DNA of 64,000 nt from NCBI GenBank assembly GCA_951217055.1, contig OX578276.1:136653787-136717786 (forward strand), given 5' to 3'. The stretch comes from Gerris lacustris (Eukaryota; Arthropoda; Insecta; Hemiptera; Gerridae). The position numbers and the translations under genes are program-made. Below the pieces are notes generated by a model. It made no database searches. It was not told the origin of the DNA and was given only the letters and a program-made list of their open reading frames with translations. Position 1 is the stretch's first letter. The number at the start of each line of letters is the position of its first letter. Below, one piece after another: positions 32,313 through 45,445 of the stretch.

Positions 32313-32819
32313 ATAGGAAGCTACTCAAAATTCACCATCCCGGCTTCCTTGAGTTACATTTATGAATTAAAATAATATAATATATATTGATTAAATCATG
32401 TAAGAACTTTCAACTTTGAAAATATGCTTTTTTCAGAGGAGCAATATATTGCTTTAGGGCTGTTTTCTTTCTCTTAGATTAGGTAATCTTAAAGCTTTGT
32501 CCTAGTCAATTTGATTTTGTAATAAATGACGCATGCAATACACCAAGAACCAAAGATTATCATTATTTATTATCGTTATTAATATTCGAGTATTTGAACC
32601 TGTATAGATTACTATTTGAACTTATCATGCAAACTTCTGACGACTACATTATACTTTTTAAAAATAATAAAATAAACTGTGTTCCACTCATTATCTAATA
32701 ATTATCATTATTAGTTATTCATTATATTTTGACCATTGAAACGTAACGTAAGTGCTTTATTTGTTTTGATATTTTTTTGTTTTTTTTGGATCCCAGTGGT
32801 GTATCCAGCCGCTTCCTGA

Positions 32820-32928
32820 TGAATCCTTTTGAAGATAGGTGTAAATAAAAGAATGTTTGTGCGCATGAATAAGAGAACAAAATTGGCGCAGAAGGTTGAC
32901 ACTTATATGGAACCAGCAATAGGCTAAT
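32820..32928 (+). repeat. Dispersed ~420-bp repeat family, copy cut by LINE
   Basis: It matches the 4272-4694 copy from the TAAATAAATG/TGTTTGTGCGC block to CAATAGGCTAATTAT, then stops exactly where the TTTATTTA tail of the minus-strand CR1-like LINE starts. The LINE therefore probably inserted into this repeat. Confidence 0.6.
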
Positions 32929-33131
32929 TATTTATTTATTTATTTATTCATATTTTAACAGCCCTCAACGGCAACAAGCCACAAATGAGGCACTCTTTGC
33001 AAGGCCAAAATAACAATTTGTTACGTTAACATAATAATATAAATAATATAAGTAGTAACATTACAATAATAAAAGGTATGTACAAAAACAAAAGCTATAA
33101 TAGATAAAAAACGAAAACACAACAAAACTTA

Positions 33132-35816
33132 TTACTTTAGTATGCCTAGGGTAGGATAGGATACGGGAGCGGAAAGAAAAGGTAGTATGGTCGAAAGACG
33201 GGAGAAACATTCGATATGACTACGGACACTATTAACAGGAATAGCTAACATATTAAAAGAATTAACACAGCGAACCAGAGGACTAGAAGTAGATAGATCT
33301 CGAATATATAGAGCATGGCCACTTCTACGGTCAGGGGGGAGGACTACAACCTGAGAGATTTCCCTACAGAAAAGTTTAAGCGACAAAGCTTTCGAAATAA
33401 AATTTATTTCATAAGCCGTTCGTCTTAAAGCTAGAGACTCCAAATCAAGGTGTTTACATAAGTGGTCATAAGAATAATAAATACGACGAAACAAATAACG
33501 ATGGTAACATAAACGAATAAAATTGCGCTGAACAGATTCAATATTGGCTGATTTATACTGGGGTAAATTATTCCATATTGGGACTGTATAAATGAATGAA
33601 GCACTCAAGTGAAAGTTCACGACAAATATTACTAATGAGACCGAGAGCACGGGACGCGCGACGCACTATGATATCGACAAAATCGTGGAACTGGAGTTTG
33701 GAATTCAGAGTGACACCAAGGTCAACAACTGAGGAGACATGTATAAGAGAACTTTCATTCAAAATGTAATTAAATTTTATAGGGTAGGATAAACGAGTGA
33801 AAGTTATGGCACTACATTTAGAAGTATTAAAATTCATGCGGTTTCTAAGAGCCCACATTGAAAGATTTGTGATGTCATCCTGGAGGAGATTGCAAGATGT
33901 CTCGTCCTCGATAGTCCGAAATAGCTTAAGATCGTCAGCAAAAAGTGCATAATTACTTGTGATCGAAGAACCTATGTCATTTATAAACACTAAAAAAAGC
34001 AGGGGACCTAGGATCGACCCTTGATGGACTCCTGACTGAGAGTGGAAAGGAGCAGAATAGCTGGAAGATATCCAGACAGAACAATAGTGGAAGGAAAGAT
34101 AGTTGGCAAACCATTGAACCAGTAAAGGACAGAGACCAAACTTCAAAAGTTTGGAAAGTAGGATGCCATGAGCGACAAGATCGAATGCTTTGCACATATC
34201 AAGGTAAACAGCGTCGACTTAACCTCGAGTGGAAACAGTTTGGTTTGTAAGAGAGACGAAGGAAGCAAGGTTAGTAATAGTAGATCGTTGAGATCGAAAG
34301 CCATGCTGGTTAGGGTCAAGGAGAGGCTCAACAAGAGAGGAGGTATTAGTGTGTATGACTCGTTCGAAAACTTTGCAGAAAGTGTTGCAGATAGATATCG
34401 GTCTATAGTTAGCAATCAGAGAACGATTACCTGACTTGAAAATAGGTATAACAATGGCTTGATTCCACACTGAAGGGAAGCCACCTTTAGTAAGACTCTT
34501 AATGAATATACACACAAGCAAAGGAGCTAGAATTTCAGATAAACCTTTAACAAGAAAATGTGGAATTGTGTCAGAGCCAGCACTACGACTAGGTTTAAGA
34601 TATTTAATCTCTGTCTGTGCGATAATAATGTGTTAGTAACTAACACATTATTATTTACAATAGGTGGTCTGGTGTCAACACCTCTTACAGATTTAATGTA
34701 AGCCCAGAAAGCTTTGGGTTTCTTTGTTAGTGAAAACTCTAGCCTGCACTTATGATTAAATTTATCCCGTTTAATTATTCTTTTCGCAATTCTTCTGTAA
34801 ATACGGAACATATTAAAAAAAACTGTTGCCCTGACTTCTTGTATTTACGGTGAAAAGCGTTCTTTCTTGCTAGGCATCTTCGAAGTTCAAACGAAAACCA
34901 AGCTGGATAGCATGACTTGGAAAGAGATAAGACTGGAATATGAGTATCAATTGCCTCAAGAATACGGTAATTAAGAAATTCAACGCAGGAGTTAACATCG
35001 TTGCAGCTGAAAATATAACTCCAGTCGGTATCGGAGAGGGTCTTATAAAGCGACGCAAAATCCCCTTTGGCGTAATTGCGAAGAACAGTGTTGCGGGTAG
35101 AGACCTGATGAGAAGAGAGGCAACACGGTAGACTAAATTTTTATGCAGGGTGGTAAGGGTCAATTTTGACAAGCGGGTCTTCAGCTTTCATAATAGTCAG
35201 AGCTGAGTAGTTTGAGAAAATAAGATCTAGTAACCCTCCATAATCATTTAAAATGAGATTATGTTGTTCATAGCCTGAGGCTAGAATAAATGAAGAAAGA
35301 AGCGACGCCCTCGGTTTTTTCGTTGAGCTTCCAGTGTATTTATGATTTGTCCAGTCCATAGATGGCAAGTTGAAGTCACCTAGCAGAACAACCGGATGAT
35401 CGGAAGGGAGCGATATCAGTAAACCGTCGAAGAAATCCTGGAGATTTTACAGGCATTGGTGGTCAGGAAGATATACAGTACCGACAAAAAGTGATTTTTT
35501 TGTCCGGAATAAAGAGCTCAATCCAAACGCACTCTATTGAGTGCTCTAGGTCAAGACGGCGCAGGTAGCTTAGTGACGAGGAGACTGCTACGCAGACTCC
35601 TCCACCACGACTGAGGCCCGTAACTGTGGAGGAGCGATCAGAGCGTTCAACTTTAACACAAGGCGGAAAAAATAAGGAAGATGGACAATCCTCGTCTAGC
35701 CAGGATTCCGTAATAGCATAAATATCACAATTGCCTGTGGCTATGCCAGAGAAAAATTTAAGAGCTTTAGACTTGATACCCCTGACATTCTGGTAGAAAA
35801 AATTTAAATCCCTCAT
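33132..35816 (-). pseudogene. CR1-like ORF2 (EN-RT), frameshifted
   Basis: Pieces in several frames rebuild the order of a CR1-type ORF2. The endonuclease start (MRDLNFFYQNVRGIKSK, IYAITESWLDEDC, GGGVCVAVSSS, ECVWIEL) lies in 35816-35463. The GDFNLPSMDW motif is near 35370. RT pieces are IVIPIFKSGNRS and YRPISICNTFCKVFERV (34521-34219), then MCKAFDLVAHG, SGVHQGSILGPLLFL and FADDLKLF (34197-33568). The C-terminal QVVVLPPDRRSGHALY is within 33650-33132. FADD survives, but frameshifts and stops make it inactive. A 31-bp near-perfect palindrome at 34623-34653 lies within it. Confidence 0.85.
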
Positions 35817-35829
35817 AAACGGTCTTGAG

Positions 35830-36933
35830 ATGTTTGAGAGTCAAAAGCTCTTTCACTGTTACTTGAATCTTGAAATAACAGGGACTCTTTAAGTGGACCT
35901 CTGAACATCTTTACTGTACAACCTAAGGGCCACATCTCGGGATTACTAGTGCTAACATATTGTGAGTGCGGAACAGATATGTGAAAAGCTCTATGACTGG
36001 TTGCCTGGATGTTGAGTCTAGTAACTTTGAAATCAGTGATGTTTGCGTCTCTTAAAACAGATTCAACATAACCAATGGAAGTATCAAGATCCAGTCTAGA
36101 TACTAAGAGGGCTTGTCGGCTTTGAACTACTTTGAGACTTGACTTAGTATTAGATCCATGTGAGACAGGACGGTAATACTATTTGAGGATCGTAAGTTAT
36201 TCTTGCACGATACGAGAATAAACCCATCATCAGGCTGGGCGGATTGGAACGATTCAGTTTCAGTTGAATCCGTGGGCAGTGTAGGAGGAGGTGGGGGACT
36301 CGGTGCTATGGTAGAAGGGGTTTGGTTGAGCCTACGGGCGGGGCGCTGGCGCTGGAAGAGAGGGGGATTCCTGGAACTCATGTCCGATGCAGTAGCGGAG
36401 CCGCGCTCGACCGGCACCACTAAGGAGGGAGGGGGTATATTGCCCTTCAAGGAAGTGGTCGCCTGCGCGTAAGACACTTTGTTACTGTGAGAGAGATATA
36501 GTTTGAGGTCTGCGTTTTCCTTCCGTAATTCGGAAACTTCGTTACTCAATAAATCAACTTTCGACAACAAAGACTTTAAGAGATCAATAGATAAAGCAGA
36601 GTTATGGAGACATTCTTTTAAGAATTCCTCGTTATAAATAGAGAAATTTTTATTAGTACCTTTCAACGGACTTGAATTGATCTCTGAGCTGTGTTGAACT
36701 GGTGCATGAACAGATGACTTGTGAACAAGAGAGGGGCCAGTAGGTGTAACCGGCATATTGTCACTGTTAACCTTACGACAGCTAACACACTTCCAAGAGC
36801 CAGCTATTAAGTCAAATTCATCAGGCTTTACATTTAGGCAGGATGCGTGTGCCAGGTTTTTGCACAGTAAACACAACAAATCTGGTTGGTCGCAAAACAC
36901 TTTATTAGCACAACGAAGACAGTCACTCGGCAT
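35830..36933 (-). pseudogene. CR1-like ORF1 with PHD-type zinc finger
   Basis: The likely start is the ATG at 36933, before CLRCANKVFCDQ. The N-terminal finger reads C-x2-C ... CLLC ... AHASC ... WKCVSCRKV, a C4HC3 PHD arrangement as in CR1 ORF1 proteins. A serine/proline-rich linker and a helical stretch (LLSKVDLLSNEVSELRKENA, coiled-coil-like) follow. The frame breaks near 36127. The C-terminal part continues in another frame to about 35830 and resembles the tail of the intact ORF1 at 44278-45441. Confidence 0.75.
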
Positions 36934-37079
36934 GTTTATTGTAAAAAAATAAAATAAAACAAATAGAGAGCTGCCGGGCTCAGAGTCGACCGGCAAGCTT
37001 ATCTATAAAACAACACGGAAAGAACACTGTTATCTACTAAGAAGTTAACTCCTCGAGAGCCAGAGGAAACCGTTTTAGG

Positions 37080-39174
<2,095 letters not shown>

Positions 39175-39176
39175 TA

Positions 39177-39678
39177 GTCCACAGGCCACCAAAAGAAGTG
39201 AGTCGCTGATTGATAAAGTTTTCTTACCTTATGGAATCGCTTATTTATGCCTTGTCCACCGATGAATTGGGTATATGGCAACTGGGCGCTGGGCCATTAA
39301 AGTTTTTAATTAAAGTATTTAAAAAACAGTGGTAAAGGTGGCCACCGATAAGAGTGGGCCGTTTTCTTTTCAACGTCCCCGCAAAGCGATATGTTTGGGG
39401 CGGTGGACACCCCAAACGGCCCACTCTTATCGGTGGCCACCTTTACCACTGTTTTTTAAATACTTTAATTAAACAATCCTGTGAAAATTAAAACTTTATC
39501 TATCTCTTTTCAATGTTCCCGCAGAAGGGCAAGTTTGGCATGTCAACAAAAAAAGAAATGGCCCAGAGCCCAGTTGCCATATACCCAATTCATCGGTGGA
39601 CAAGGCATAAATAAGCGATTCCATAAGGTAATAAAACTTTATCAATCAGCGACTCACTTCTTATGGTGGCCTGTGGAC
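39177..39678. mobile_element. Palindromic element with TA|GTCCACAGGCC ends
   Basis: TA at 39175-39176 and 39679-39680 flanks GTCCACAGGCCACC (left) and GGTGGCCTGTGGAC (right). Outer arms of about 115 bp mirror each other. At the centre, 39305-39364 and 39414-39473 form a perfect 60-bp inverted repeat with a 49-nt loop. There is no coding sequence. A solo end of the same family lies at about 54770-54822. This is a fold-back MITE with a possible nested inner element. Confidence 0.8.
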
Positions 39679-39680
39679 TA

Positions 39681-42600
39681 TTTATATCTATTTTATGACC
39701 AAAATATCAAAACAAACATTTATTTTGATTACAATAAATGTGGTTGCCTTAGCTTAGCAATAACAAATCATTTTGAGGTGAGTCATCGCCTTCGTCGGGA
39801 CCCTACTCGATTATATAAATGATTGTTTCAGTTTATATCGTTAAGATTCTAGCCATGCAAATAAGACAAATCAAGCTGTCCCACACACTCATTCTACTTT
39901 CCCACAATATCGTATCTAAAAATAAACAGGTCAAGTGTGTGCTAGTCAGCACACAGCGATGGTCCGCAGGCAACTCTGCGTATAGTTTAAGTAGTACCCT
40001 ATTGATGGTGTTTTCTAAAATGCTAAAAAGCTTACTTTGAACCATCCTATGGGTCTGATATTCTCAAAACACATAAACAAACTTCTGATATAAAGTATTT
40101 TTTGCCACTGAACCGGACTTCAACCATATAAATACATCGAAAAGACCATAGTTATAAAAAAACCGTATTTTGTCAATAAAAAATAAAATAATATTTTTTT
40201 CGAAATTTCCAAAAAGTGGTATCTTTACTATTGGTCGAAGAATGTTCAGGAATTTTTTCAGATTATTTGCACTTCACATAAGCGAAATAGAAGGGGGGGA
40301 CACGTTTCACACCCACTTCAAACTTGCCTACGCTCACCCCATTAAAGTTATTACCAAAGAATTATATATTTTTGTAATCAGCTCGACGTACACTTTCATA
40401 TGATACCCATCAAGGTGTCCAAAAAAAAAAAAAAATAATAATTTAACCCTTAAGTTTTTTTACTCTAATGTTTTTGAAAAATATATTTTTTAAGTCACTA
40501 TATTTTTAAAATATATGGGTAGGTACGAGACACATACATGCCAAATTTCAAAGTGATCGGACGAAAGGTGTAGCCATGAGAGCAGGCGACAGAACGGACG
40601 GACAGACACACGCAGGAAAATATAAGAGTCCTTGGTTTTGCCTACGGACCTTAAAAAGAAATTTAATAAATGTACATACATTTAACTAAGTACTAAAATT
40701 ATTTATTCTCATGAAATATTAAAATCAGAGAAGAAAATAATAAAGGTATTTTTAATTTAACTAAAAGGAAATCTCATTTTTCATAATAATCTGCTTTATT
40801 GAAAATTCATAATTATTAACTTTTGAATAAATTGTTTTCGAGAGGAGAAAAAAACAAGCTCCTAATTATAATATTGACGATGTTAAGTCTTATTATATCT
40901 ATTATTATTATTTTATAATTTTTTTTAAATATTTTATTTTATTTAATACTTTCTTTTAAAAAAAGAGTTCGAATAACAGCTTCAACCGAGTTATTTTTTT
41001 TAATGAGGTTTTACTTATAAATCTGGTATATAAATATATATAACGCTAAGGTAAACTCTTTCATCATAATCCCTTTTGGAGAATTTTACAAAAAGTAACT
41101 TACAGGTTTGTGTTTGGAATGTTATAAGGACTTAGGTGTAAAATTACAGGATTGTTATTTCATGAAATTTAATCCATGTTTAAGAAAAGTAAATTAATAA
41201 ATACAAATATTCGCATAACTCCTAAAATTACAAGTAAACGTAATGTAAATACCATAACATAAGCTCTTAACCTCACTTCCTTCAGAGAAAAATATTATAT
41301 TATGCCCATCAAATGACAAAAAGGGTAAAGTTATTTATAAAAGATAATTATCAATGATTTAGAATATCACACCGATACTTGTGTAAAGTTAATTATTAAT
41401 CCACCTAATACTGTTATCTATAGTTTTGTAATGAACGTGGTGTATACAAGAAACTCTAGGAATATTTTGTCAAACACAACTGCCTTAAAATATAAATACA
41501 TGATTTTTCTCAACTGACTTAATAATTCACTTTCATGGAAGAAGTTTTACTTCAAAAATAACTTTGTTCATTTGTTTAAAAAAAAAATGTCCCTGTAGAA
41601 CACATTTAAAGGTGGTTAGAGGTGGTTACCTACTAATATTTTATACTTCCAAGTCTTCTAATTTGATTTTCCCTGAAGAAGGCTAACTTTTACAAAGTTT
41701 AAGTGACTAACACAAGAAATAAAACGTCAAAATCAATAGATTACAAGAAAACAGTGTTGATTTTAACAAGTTTCATATACATGATTGGCACATTAGTGCT
41801 TCGTAAATATTAAACAAATCATAAACTATCTAAGAAATAATGAAGAAATAATTTTATTTAAAAACCATTTTTAGAAATAAGTTTTTATTTGAATTCTTCT
41901 CAGCAAATCCTTTCATATGATACCCATATCATGGGCGTGCTTAAAAAATAACTAGTCCACCATCTTGTGCTGTCCACCGCCGTATTGGATTTAGAATGAC
42001 GTCACTTAGCTAACCACGCATTGTCATCCAAACTAAATGTGTATGCAACATTTCATTTCAATCGGTTGAGGATAACGGCTTTAAAATTCAGTTGCAAGAT
42101 TTGACCCGAACATACATAAATACGAACATTGGAAGTTAAATAAATGCTTGTAAAAAGGGCATTGTTCTTTCAACTAAAATAATATTTACATTTAGTTTTA
42201 TTCTTGCTATTAAAGTTTGCTATTTTAAATCAAATTAAGAGAAGCTAATCTAAGCTGTAGTATTATTCCCGACAAACCATTGAAAGAAGTTAAGATTGAA
42301 ATTGAAAAGAGTAGTAAAATAATTTCGATAGACTAATTAAATTTACTTCTAATTGTATACTACTATTTGACAACTTAATAGAATTTGTATACAAGAAAAC
42401 CATGGTTAACATCCTTTGACTAAACTCAATTACATGATTAAAGGTGTTTATTTTTTCTCTTGAAAATAAACAGACCAACATTAAGCAAGTCTTTTAGATC
42501 CAGTTATTTTTGAGCATAATATTATTTTAAGAGGAGTGCTACGGTGAGTGTAGACGCTTGGATATTGTCTTTTTATCAAAACTTAAGCGTCTCTCTATAA

Positions 42601-43242
42601 TTTCCTCTTGATAGTATGCTAATTTGAAAGTAGTTTAAAAGAGACTTCAGTTTACCTCTTTGCATAGAACAAGAGGTAATTTTGTTGTTTTTTTTCCCCC
42701 AAGTAACCTTTCCCCTGCTAAACCTTTCATTTAAAAATGTGCTAAATAAACGCTGAATTAGTTTCTAAATTAATTAAATTCGACGAAATTGCTCCACCAC
42801 CCAAGTCGATATTTATATCTGACTTGTCACCAGCCGTCGGAATTGCAGTGGAGGAGCGTCTGGGCCCATAACCTATTAAGAACTTTTATACAAAATCTTA
42901 ACGGACTCGAGAATATTATTATAACACTACAAAAATAATTTAACAGTATTTTATTTCAAGTTTAAATTACATATTATTATTTAAATCTTAATAAAAAAAA
43001 TTAAAAAAATTAAATTAACTAGTTAAGTGGCACTAGTGACATAAATAAATGTCCCACATTATAAACTCCAACAGAAGCTAAAACTGTAACTCTATATTTA
43101 ATGTTTAGTTGCACTGATGTTATAGTTGGGCAAAATTGTTTTCTCTAAACCTATAATATTGGATTTAATTCTCTTAGATACTTTACCCTCAAGTTTTATA
43201 ATGAGTCAACCAAGTGTGTCCTATATAAATCATATTAGTAAG
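39681..43242. other. Long stretch without recognisable genes
   Basis: Open frames at 39481-39822, 39819-40040 and 40170-40403 lack motifs; the first overlaps the palindromic element. About 40500-40665 is an old repeat with CAAATTTCAAAGTGATCGGA and a GGACGGACAGAC run. 41660-41700 has CCTGAAGAAGGC resembling PLE-end phrases. Otherwise AT-rich. Confidence 0.45.
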
Positions 43243-44277
43243 GGCCATACGGCTGTACACCAAGTGCGCCGGGAAAGGTAGGGTCACGGGGGAAGTGCGC
43301 CAGCCCCTTTTTGAAGGGTACGGTCGAAGTGCGCCGGGTTAATCCTACCTCTCGACCCAGGTAGTCCACCCACCTCGGACACGGATCCTCTAATCTAAAG
43401 AACTAATCGTTGTCAATATTCGCATATACTCAATATAAAGCGATTTCAAGTTACTTTGAACAAACTGCTCAGAATGATACAGCGATCATTAGCAAATCTC
43501 AGTGCATAGGAGAATCTGTAGAATGTTCTCGTAAGAACAAAATCCAAATTTAGTCAGAAGATACACTTTAATTTGTGAATATTTAAAATGAAAAAAAAAA
43601 ACTAACTTACAAAATCAAAATTAATTATCATTAAACATAGGAAATTTAAGAAAATAATCAAAAATACGAGAGAAAAATCAATTTATTTTGTTAATAATAA
43701 AGAAATGTTTCTTATATAAATTACACTCACTTATAAGTAAGTGCTAATATTTATTAGAAGGGCTTAGATTAACATAACTTTAAACGTACTCATGAAAACT
43801 AAAATCTTCTGCATATGTAATATACATTATAATACAATTGAGTCTTTATTCAATAAATATAATACAAAGTACATATTGAAAGGTGTAATTTATTTATGTA
43901 CGTACTCCTAAATAAATTAAAAATGACTTTCACATTTCAAATCTAGATACTTTATTATTATAAACAACCAACGCCAGGCGGCTTGAATCCCACATTGGTA
44001 TTGGGAATTTAGCCGTGGACAGATCAATATAGTTCTCGGGATATAGTCCCAAAATCGATCATTACGATGGCTTATTTAATCTTCAATATAACATTCTTCA
44101 ACTTCTTCAGGGTCTATATAGGGTAGTTCGAAGATAAACTTAATTAGTTGGCCATCGTTGGTAGAACATCGGTAGTCCTCAGTAAATCACTGACGAGTTT
44201 ATCACTGACCAGTGAACAGTAAACATCGTTACTGCGTGTGTTTATCTTCTATAGTGTTTTGTTTTTTCGTTCTTTGG

Positions 44278-45441
44278 ATGGGACCTCCGATAACGAGAAA
44301 AGCCGCTTCCAAAATGATTTGTATCATTTGTGAAAGTCAAATCTTCAAAACTGAAAACTTTCTTAAATGTCAGGTATGTTCTTGCATTGTTCATTCTGCT
44401 TGTGTAAAAATTACACCAACTGAGTTCGACTTTATAGTCGATAAATATAAATGCAATACTTGCTTGCGCAAGGGACCAGATACGCCTGTTCGTTATAGTA
44501 GCTCTGCCGCTAATGATAATAAGAGTAATAATGATGTAGGAAAAATCAATGTTCCTAGTGAGGCAATATTGCCTGAGGTTTTAAATAACACAGCGCAAAA
44601 TCACGACTTACTTGTTAATCTAAATTCTTTGGTCCAAAATCTAACTGCTAAGGTTGAACTTCTTACTAAAGAAAATTTTGATTTGCGTGAAAGTTTTTTA
44701 CGTCTTGAGGCTGTCGTCTGTGGATCGAAAGTGGAAAACAGGAACCTTTATTCTTACGCAGTTGCGTCAAGAAAAGATACCGGAGATGAATCGACACACG
44801 ACTCATATCATTCCAGGCCGGCTCGAGCTAGGCCACTGGCACTAGAGCAGAGGGGGAAAGAGGCGCAGGGCCCAGGGAAACCACGCCCCTGCTTCTCCCC
44901 ACCCACTGTCTCAGAGTCCCGTAAAAACAAAGACCGTGCTACGTTTCAACCTGTTCACTCGCCATACTCGGAATCGGAATACAATTCTGATATCCCTAGA
45001 GCTGAACTAAATAAATTAATTCCTGACGATGGTTTTACTCTCGTTGAAAACCATAAAAGGCGGGAGAAAGAGAAAAGGAAAATTAGACGTAACGAGGTAA
45101 TTGTGGGCGTTAAATCATCCAAAACTCTTTTAACTGCGACCCGGACCAAGCAATTGTTCGTATCTAGACTAAGTCCTACAACGTTGTCTAGCGATATTAA
45201 ATCCTACTTAAGCGACGAAGCTGGCCTCAATATCCCCGACACTGTCGTAATAAAACGACTAGTCACCCGTCTGAAAAACAAATACTCTTCTTTCTGGATA
45301 GAGGCTCCTGATAACTTTTTTACTTTCCTATTAGACCCAAACATCTGGCCGGAGCATACATTGTGTAAGCCATTTTATGGTAAACTTAAAGATGATATGG
45401 TTTACAATGACGGCGTGGAGGATAGCGCATTAAGTTCATAG
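44278..45441 (+). CDS. CR1-like ORF1 with PHD-type zinc finger
   Basis: I place the start at the ATG at 44278; the frame is open from 44212, but upstream residues are hydrophobic and lack homology to the second copy. The protein is about 387 residues. The finger near residues 13-60 has CIIC, KCQVC, VHSAC and YKCNTC, a C4HC3 PHD pattern. PHD fingers are known in ORF1 of CR1-type elements. A helical leucine-rich stretch (LLVNLNSLVQNLTAKVELL) follows, likely a coiled coil for self-association. Then come a charged proline-rich linker and a C-terminal domain shared with the minus-strand relic. Its role is probably RNA and chromatin binding during retrotransposition. Confidence 0.85.
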   Translation: MGPPITRKAASKMICIICESQIFKTENFLKCQVCSCIVHSACVKITPTEFDFIVDKYKCNTCLRKGPDTPVRYSSSAANDNKSNNDVGKINVPSEAILPEVLNNTAQNHDLLVNLNSLVQNLTAKVELLTKENFDLRESFLRLEAVVCGSKVENRNLYSYAVASRKDTGDESTHDSYHSRPARARPLALEQRGKEAQGPGKPRPCFSPPTVSESRKNKDRATFQPVHSPYSESEYNSDIPRAELNKLIPDDGFTLVENHKRREKEKRKIRRNEVIVGVKSSKTLLTATRTKQLFVSRLSPTTLSSDIKSYLSDEAGLNIPDTVVIKRLVTRLKNKYSSFWIEAPDNFFTFLLDPNIWPEHTLCKPFYGKLKDDMVYNDGVEDSALSS

Positions 45442-45445
45442 ATTT

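Larger units (their letters stand above)
32929..37075 (-). mobile_element. Broken CR1-like LINE
   Basis: Read on the minus strand, the order is 5' UTR (about 37075-36934), PHD-finger ORF1, EN-RT ORF2 and a 3' end with an (AAATA)n-type tail at about 32929-32948. Organisation and 3' tail match the intact copy at 44.1-48.75 kb. The protein sequences differ enough to be a separate subfamily. Confidence 0.85.

Noticed and set aside
36203..36472. Plus-strand glycine-rich ORF
   Set aside because: It is the antisense of the CR1-like ORF1 proline/serine linker.
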